The notes under the pieces: model-generated
What the model saw: only the letters and a program-made list of their open reading frames with translations
Databases searched by the model: none
Told to the model about the DNA's origin: nothing
Shown here: one piece after another, positions 60,442 to 64,000 of the stretch
How positions within the stretch are numbered: the first letter of the stretch is position 1
Layout: every line of letters starts with the position of its first letter
Translations under genes and position numbers: made by a program
Origin: Mycobacterium sp. 852002-51163_SCH5372311
Lineage (GTDB): Bacteria; Actinomycetota; Actinomycetes; Mycobacteriales; Mycobacteriaceae
Direction of reading: 5' to 3'
DNA: 64,000 nucleotides
Assembly (NCBI RefSeq): GCF_001667115.1
Contig: NZ_LZIJ01000184.1
Coordinates: forward strand, 1-64,000

Positions 60442-61224
60442 CTACTGCCCCCGCCACCGCGGCGGCCGCTTCTCCGCGAACGCACGCGGCCCTTCTTTGG
60501 CGTCCTCGGTAGCAAAGATCCGATCGCTGTGCCGGGTCTCGTTGTCGTACGCGGCGCCGAGGTCAAGGGACAGCGCCTCGACGGCGGACTGCTTGGTCGC
60601 TGAAACCGCCAGTGGCGCATTGGCCGCGATTCGCCCGGCGTAGTCATAAGCGGCATCCATCAGACGGTCCGCCGGCACCACCCGATTCAGCAGGCCCATC
60701 TCCAGCGCCCGCTGGGCGTCGACCATGTCGGCGGTCAGCAGCAACTCCATCGCCAGGGCGTATGGGATCTGACGCGGCAGCCGCACCGTGGTGCCGCCCC
60801 CCGCGAACAAGCCACGCTTGGGCTCCATCACCGCGAATCGCGCCTCGGGCACCGCCACCCGGATATCGGTGGAACCGAGCATCTCGAAACCTCCGGCGAT
60901 GCACGTCCCGTTCACCGCGGCCACAATCGGCTTATAAACCGGGAACCGGTGCAGCACCGCATGGATGGCGTCGTCCTTGTTCCAGCCCTCGGGCTGGAAC
61001 AAGTCACCCGTCAGTTCCGGAATGAATTTCTTCAGATCGGCTCCGGTGCAGAAATCCCGCCCAACGCCGGTGATCACGGCGACCCAAGCGTTCGAATCGT
61101 CGCGGAAGGCGGCCCACGCACGGGCCAAATCGCGGAAATGTTCCATGTCCAGCGAATTGCGGGTCTCAGGGCGGTTGATTGTGATGGTGACGATGTGGGC
61201 GTCCAGCGCATAGTCGATGCTCAC
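60442..61224 (-). CDS. Enoyl-CoA hydratase/isomerase (crotonase) family
   Basis: A 260-residue crotonase. Markers: ITINRPETRNSLD, oxyanion-hole segments DFCTGADLKKF and GTCIAGGFEML. The catalytic region reads AVMEPKRGLFAGGGTTVRLP, in which the second glutamate of true hydratases is absent (GGG), as in many uncharacterised actinobacterial crotonases. Reaction unknown. Convergent with the holin-like gene. Confidence 0.88.
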   Translation of the reverse strand: MSIDYALDAHIVTITINRPETRNSLDMEHFRDLARAWAAFRDDSNAWVAVITGVGRDFCTGADLKKFIPELTGDLFQPEGWNKDDAIHAVLHRFPVYKPIVAAVNGTCIAGGFEMLGSTDIRVAVPEARFAVMEPKRGLFAGGGTTVRLPRQIPYALAMELLLTADMVDAQRALEMGLLNRVVPADRLMDAAYDYAGRIAANAPLAVSATKQSAVEALSLDLGAAYDNETRHSDRIFATEDAKEGPRAFAEKRPPRWRGQ

Positions 61225-61414
61225 GGCGTTTCCTTTCCGAATTCCGTCGCCGACATCCCTGGTTGTCAGTTCTTGTTACACATATGCTTAGCAACACCCG
61301 TGAAACGGGAATACCCCACGAATGAAGACACGTCGCTGGCGGCCCTTCTGGCACTCCGGAAGGCGTCACCTACCCGCACAGTCACCAGAACACGACGACG
61401 GGAATTTGCTCAGG

Positions 61415-61837
61415 ATGGACGCTGGTGCGATCGGAACGTTTCCCGGGCCCTCGAACGCCCGTCCAAGTCCCCATTTCGGAGACACACAGAGCGGGTTGCG
61501 CTCCTTCACCGAATGCAGCGGCTCCGCGGTGGTCGTGCACGTCGGCGGTGACATCGACGCCAGCAACGAGGGCTGCTGGCAGCGCTTGGTCAGCCGGAGC
61601 GCGTCGATCGCCATTGCACCGGGCCCGATCGTGATCGACGTGCGTGACCTGGAATTCATGGGCTCGTGTGGCTATGCCGTCTTGGCGCGCGTGGCCGAGC
61701 AATGCCAGCGGCGCGGTGTCAGTCTGCGGCTGGTCAGCAACCAGCCGGTGGTCGCCCGGACCATCGCCGCATGCGGCCTAAATAGCTTGCTGCCGATGTA
61801 TCCCTCGGTGGACACCGCCCTGTCGCCCAACGACTAA
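61415..61837 (+). CDS. STAS-domain anti-anti-sigma factor-like protein
   Basis: A 140-residue STAS protein corresponding to Rv1904. The core is VVHVGGDIDASNEG, then the phosphoacceptor loop DLEFMGSCGYAVLA (Ser at the SpoIIAA position) and SLRLVSNQPVVARTIAACGL. Unphosphorylated, such proteins release sigma factors from anti-sigma kinases. No partner kinase is adjacent. ATG chosen to give family length; a longer frame adds a low-complexity leader. Confidence 0.88.
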   Translation: MDAGAIGTFPGPSNARPSPHFGDTQSGLRSFTECSGSAVVVHVGGDIDASNEGCWQRLVSRSASIAIAPGPIVIDVRDLEFMGSCGYAVLARVAEQCQRRGVSLRLVSNQPVVARTIAACGLNSLLPMYPSVDTALSPND

Positions 61838-62808
61838 ACGCCATCGCGAGCGCGGCTGACCAGGCCAGCCACCTCGCGCGCGCATCCCCACGACAACGTC
61901 ACACCATTGCTGCTGTGACCGTAATTGTGGATGCAGCGCGACCGGCCCAGCTGCTCAGCCTCCACTCTTACCGCCGGGCGGTCAGGACGCAGCCCGGTGA
62001 TGGTCTCGATCACCTCGGCCTCGCCGAGCCGCGGCTGGATTCGACGGCAGCGTTCGACGATGCGATCGGTCACTGCCGGGTCAGGCGTGAGATCCCAACG
62101 GTCGGCGATGCTGATGCCGCCGCACACCACCCGCTGCGGATGAGGAAAATAGCAGGTCCACTCCGAGCCGCTGTCGATTTGCAGAAATAGTTGCTGCAGG
62201 CCGGGATTGGACAGCACGACATGCTGACCGAATAGTGGCCGAACGGTGTCGTCGCCGGTCAGCGCCCCGGCGGCCAGGCCGGTGCAGTTGACCACGATCG
62301 GCGCCGCGTCGGCGGCCTCGGCCAGCGACCGCACCGGGTGGACCTCGATCTCACAGCCGGCCGCGGTCAGCCTCTGGGTCAGGTAATCCAGGTACTGCGG
62401 CATGTCGATCATCGGCATGGTGGCGTGAAACCCGGCGGGGAAACCGGCGGGTATGTCGGGCGGATCAGCCGGCCGCAGGTCGGGGACCAGCTCGGCTGAG
62501 GACGACATCGCATCGGACCGGGTCAAGTCGCCGACGATCAGCGCCGGTGCCATCTGCACTCCGGTGGCCGGGGACTCGGCCAGCTCGCGAAACACTTGCA
62601 GGGAGTGCGCGGTCCAGGCCAGCGTCTGGCCAGCACGTTCACCCGGCCGTGGGGGAGCCCATACCGCACCCGCCACCACCGACGTGGTCTGCTTGGGCAT
62701 CTCGGTGGCCCATATTCGCACCTGCCAGCCCGCTTCGGCCAGACACACCGCCGATGTCAGTCCGCTGACGCCGGCGCCGATCACGACCACCTGCTGGCTG
62801 GTCGTCAT
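61834..62808 (-). CDS. aao: D-amino-acid oxidase Aao
   Basis: A 324-residue FAD oxidase corresponding to Rv1905c. FAD site VVIGAGVSGLTSAVCLAEAGW, PLFGQHVVLS, the CYFPHPQRVVCGG block, and the substrate-binding Arg region TGLRPDRPAVRVE with the C-terminal NYGHSSNGVTLSWGCA match DAAO/glycine-oxidase enzymes. Oxidises D-amino acids to keto acids with hydrogen peroxide. Shares four bases with the convergent STAS gene at its 3' end. Confidence 0.95.
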   Translation of the reverse strand: MTTSQQVVVIGAGVSGLTSAVCLAEAGWQVRIWATEMPKQTTSVVAGAVWAPPRPGERAGQTLAWTAHSLQVFRELAESPATGVQMAPALIVGDLTRSDAMSSSAELVPDLRPADPPDIPAGFPAGFHATMPMIDMPQYLDYLTQRLTAAGCEIEVHPVRSLAEAADAAPIVVNCTGLAAGALTGDDTVRPLFGQHVVLSNPGLQQLFLQIDSGSEWTCYFPHPQRVVCGGISIADRWDLTPDPAVTDRIVERCRRIQPRLGEAEVIETITGLRPDRPAVRVEAEQLGRSRCIHNYGHSSNGVTLSWGCAREVAGLVSRARDGV

Positions 62809-62830
62809 GAGTTCGTCAGGACCCGCGGGA

Positions 62831-63424
62831 TTACGGTACGTGCTGGCCGTTGGGGGCGAGCAGCCCGTTGAGGATGCCCAGGTTGTTTTGCAGCTGGGCG
62901 CCTGCGACGGGTCCGGGCACCTCTGCGGGAGGGGCGCCGCCGGTGTTCTGCCACGGCTGGCAGCCGCTGGTCTTGAACGCTTTGTCGCTCGCCTCGATCT
63001 GCACCACCTGTGGCTTTTTGCTCATGGCGTTGTCGATGAGGTTGCCGTCTGGGTTGCCGGTCCGCTTCCAATAACATGCGCCGTTGCCGACCGGCCCCGC
63101 CGAACTGTAGGTGCCGGGCATGATGTCTTTGCCCACCACATAGGTGCCGTCGTGGTCGATGCTCGTCTTCGGTCCGCCGGGAGGGGGTGCGGCCACCGTC
63201 GCCGGCCCGGGTGGGGTTGGCGTCCCCGGCGCCGGTGCGACTGACGGCCCGGGTGCGGCTGACGGCGGCGGTCCGGGTGGAGCACCCCGTGAAGGCCCGG
63301 GCGTTGGGGTCGGGCCTGGATCCGCGCCGGCGACATATCCCGAGCCGGCACAAGCAGCCCAACCCGCGATCATCAGACCGGCGGCAGCGAACCTCGCCGC
63401 TACGGTTGCGGACTTGAACCCCAT
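62831..63424 (-). CDS. Secreted proline-rich protein
   Basis: A 197-residue exported protein corresponding to Rv1906c but with a longer Pro-rich stalk. Signal peptide MGFKSATVAARFAAAGLMIAGW; a possible lipobox-like AACAG follows (Cys25) but lacks a Gly/Ala-perfect box. The Pro/Ala/Gly linker (about 40-90) leads to a globular domain with DGTYVVGKDIMPGTYSS, ACYWKR and GCQPWQ; one Cys pair. Function unknown. Ends 22 bp past the aao start, on the same strand. Confidence 0.88.
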   Translation of the reverse strand: MGFKSATVAARFAAAGLMIAGWAACAGSGYVAGADPGPTPTPGPSRGAPPGPPPSAAPGPSVAPAPGTPTPPGPATVAAPPPGGPKTSIDHDGTYVVGKDIMPGTYSSAGPVGNGACYWKRTGNPDGNLIDNAMSKKPQVVQIEASDKAFKTSGCQPWQNTGGAPPAEVPGPVAGAQLQNNLGILNGLLAPNGQHVP

Positions 63425-63758
63425 GGGTAGCAGATTACCGGGCTGGACAGCCAATCTCGAATCTTTCGATCACCAGCCAGTCACAACCAGGCCGCTTTCA
63501 TTGCACGCGCGGCCATCAGTCCCGCGTCCGTCGTCGAGATCGGACGGGTTTGACGGAAACGGCCGTCCCGACCGCGCGCCGGCACGCGGAGCGATGGTCG
63601 TTTTCGCCGGTATAGGGATGGGTATCCAAGCCAAAACCAAAAGGCGGATCGGCCGGTACGACGAGGAACCTGCGCATAGTGACTTCCGCGCTCAATCACG
63701 TTGCGCCGCAGCGGGATTGCAGTTCGGCGGTCGCCGTCAGCAGAGGTGGAGGGGCATA
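63425..63758. other. Intergenic region, no gene supported
   Basis: 334 bp between divergent genes. Minus-strand open frames here have no ribosome site and poor codon character. The M. tuberculosis Rv1907c locus falls about here; nothing resembling a real gene is visible on that strand. A good GGAGG (63747-63751 region) serves the gene beginning at 63759. Confidence 0.5.
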
Positions 63759-64000
63759 ATGCTGTGGCTCGCATGTGTGTTGGCAGTAATCGGCGTGGTG
63801 CTGTTCGTGGCGGGTCTCGTGCTCTTCGCCAACGGCTCCGGAGTGGCGCCACACCGCCGTACATCGTCCGATCCCACCGGAGTCAGACGGGCCACCACCC
63901 GGGTGGCGTGGCCGGATCTGTTTCGGGGCATGCGGAGATGCCTCACCGTCATGCGCGACGAGTCCGCGAATCGCAGTGACCGACTGGCGGCGGCGGGGTC
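63759..64000 (+). CDS. N-terminal part of a single-TM membrane protein, runs off the window
   Basis: An ATG with GGAGGGG a few bases upstream opens a frame to the window end (80 codons seen). It reads MLWLACVLAVIGVVLFVAGLVL as a membrane helix, then a basic cytosolic segment (PHRRTSSDPTG, FRGMRRCLTVMRDES). No domain recognised in the visible part. It points toward the katG/furA region and away from the secreted-protein gene. Confidence 0.7.
   Translation, partial: MLWLACVLAVIGVVLFVAGLVLFANGSGVAPHRRTSSDPTGVRRATTRVAWPDLFRGMRRCLTVMRDESANRSDRLAAAG

Noticed and set aside
61225..61321. Possible operator around tgttacacatatgcttagcaaca before the crotonase gene
   Set aside because: Arms match over only six bases with one mismatch; too weak to report as a site.

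Overview
The window is high-GC mycobacterial chromosome. Its gene order follows, almost gene for gene, the M. tuberculosis interval from apa (Rv1860) to just before katG (Rv1908c). The anchors are apa, adhA, lldD2, bfrA, glnA3, cyp140, lppE, rpfC, fbpB (antigen 85B), dtd, lipJ, cinA, nanT and aao. Several genes sit inside this backbone that I do not place at the corresponding M. tuberculosis positions: a phosphoketolase, a Lon protease, a GH13 glycosidase, a second CYP125-type P450, a Baeyer-Villiger monooxygenase and a 13E12-type HNH gene. This suggests a non-tuberculous Mycobacterium, probably a slow grower; the species cannot be fixed from sequence alone. All Rv correspondences are from memory of protein similarity and gene order, not from a search.

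Layout. 1-4.4 kb: 3' part of apa with an expanded GAPPA tail, two small GlsB/YeaQ membrane proteins, a zinc alcohol dehydrogenase, a CPBP protease and a MOSC protein. 4.4-13.1 kb: a 62-bp tandem array running into the 3' end of xfp, then an SDR, a thiolase-like protein, an SDR/PEP-synthase-like fusion and a ferredoxin reductase. 13.1-18.9 kb: a strain- or species-variable block (DUF72, TfoX-N, F420-type reductase, lon, CGNR regulator, a hypothetical gene). 18.9-31.3 kb: lldD2, a GH13 enzyme, the EthD/PPOX pair, bfd and bfrA around two IdeR boxes, an MFS transporter with a fused winged-helix-like domain, and a coupled run glnA3 / amidohydrolase / acyltransferase / SRPBCC. 31.3-40.8 kb: adenylate-forming ligase and SnoaL-like gene, cyp140-lppE-SDR-SRPBCC-rpfC, fbpB and a DUF7159-type protein. 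40.8-46.3 kb: an operon of CYP125-like P450, alcohol dehydrogenase and YceI, three small envelope or hypothetical genes, and a nitronate monooxygenase under a perfect KstR-type box. 46.3-52.5 kb: membrane protein, epimerase, HNH gene, BVMO plus dehydrogenase. 52.5-64 kb: methyltransferase, dtd, thiamine-binding protein, macro domain, LipJ cyclase, cinA, nanT, amidohydrolase, small membrane protein, enoyl-CoA hydratase, STAS protein, aao, a secreted protein, and the start of a single-TM protein running off the end.

Themes. Lipid and sterol-type metabolism recurs: CYP125-like P450, KstR box, crotonases, SDRs, thiolase-like protein, antigen 85B. Iron storage (bfrA/bfd) is visibly IdeR-controlled. 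Two families of short dispersed inverted repeats sit only between genes, several at convergent gene ends. No tRNA, rRNA, CRISPR array, integrase or IS transposase was seen. No clear new multi-gene system emerged; the best leads are the fusion proteins, the repeat families, the CYP125-like operon and the CGNR/operator pair.
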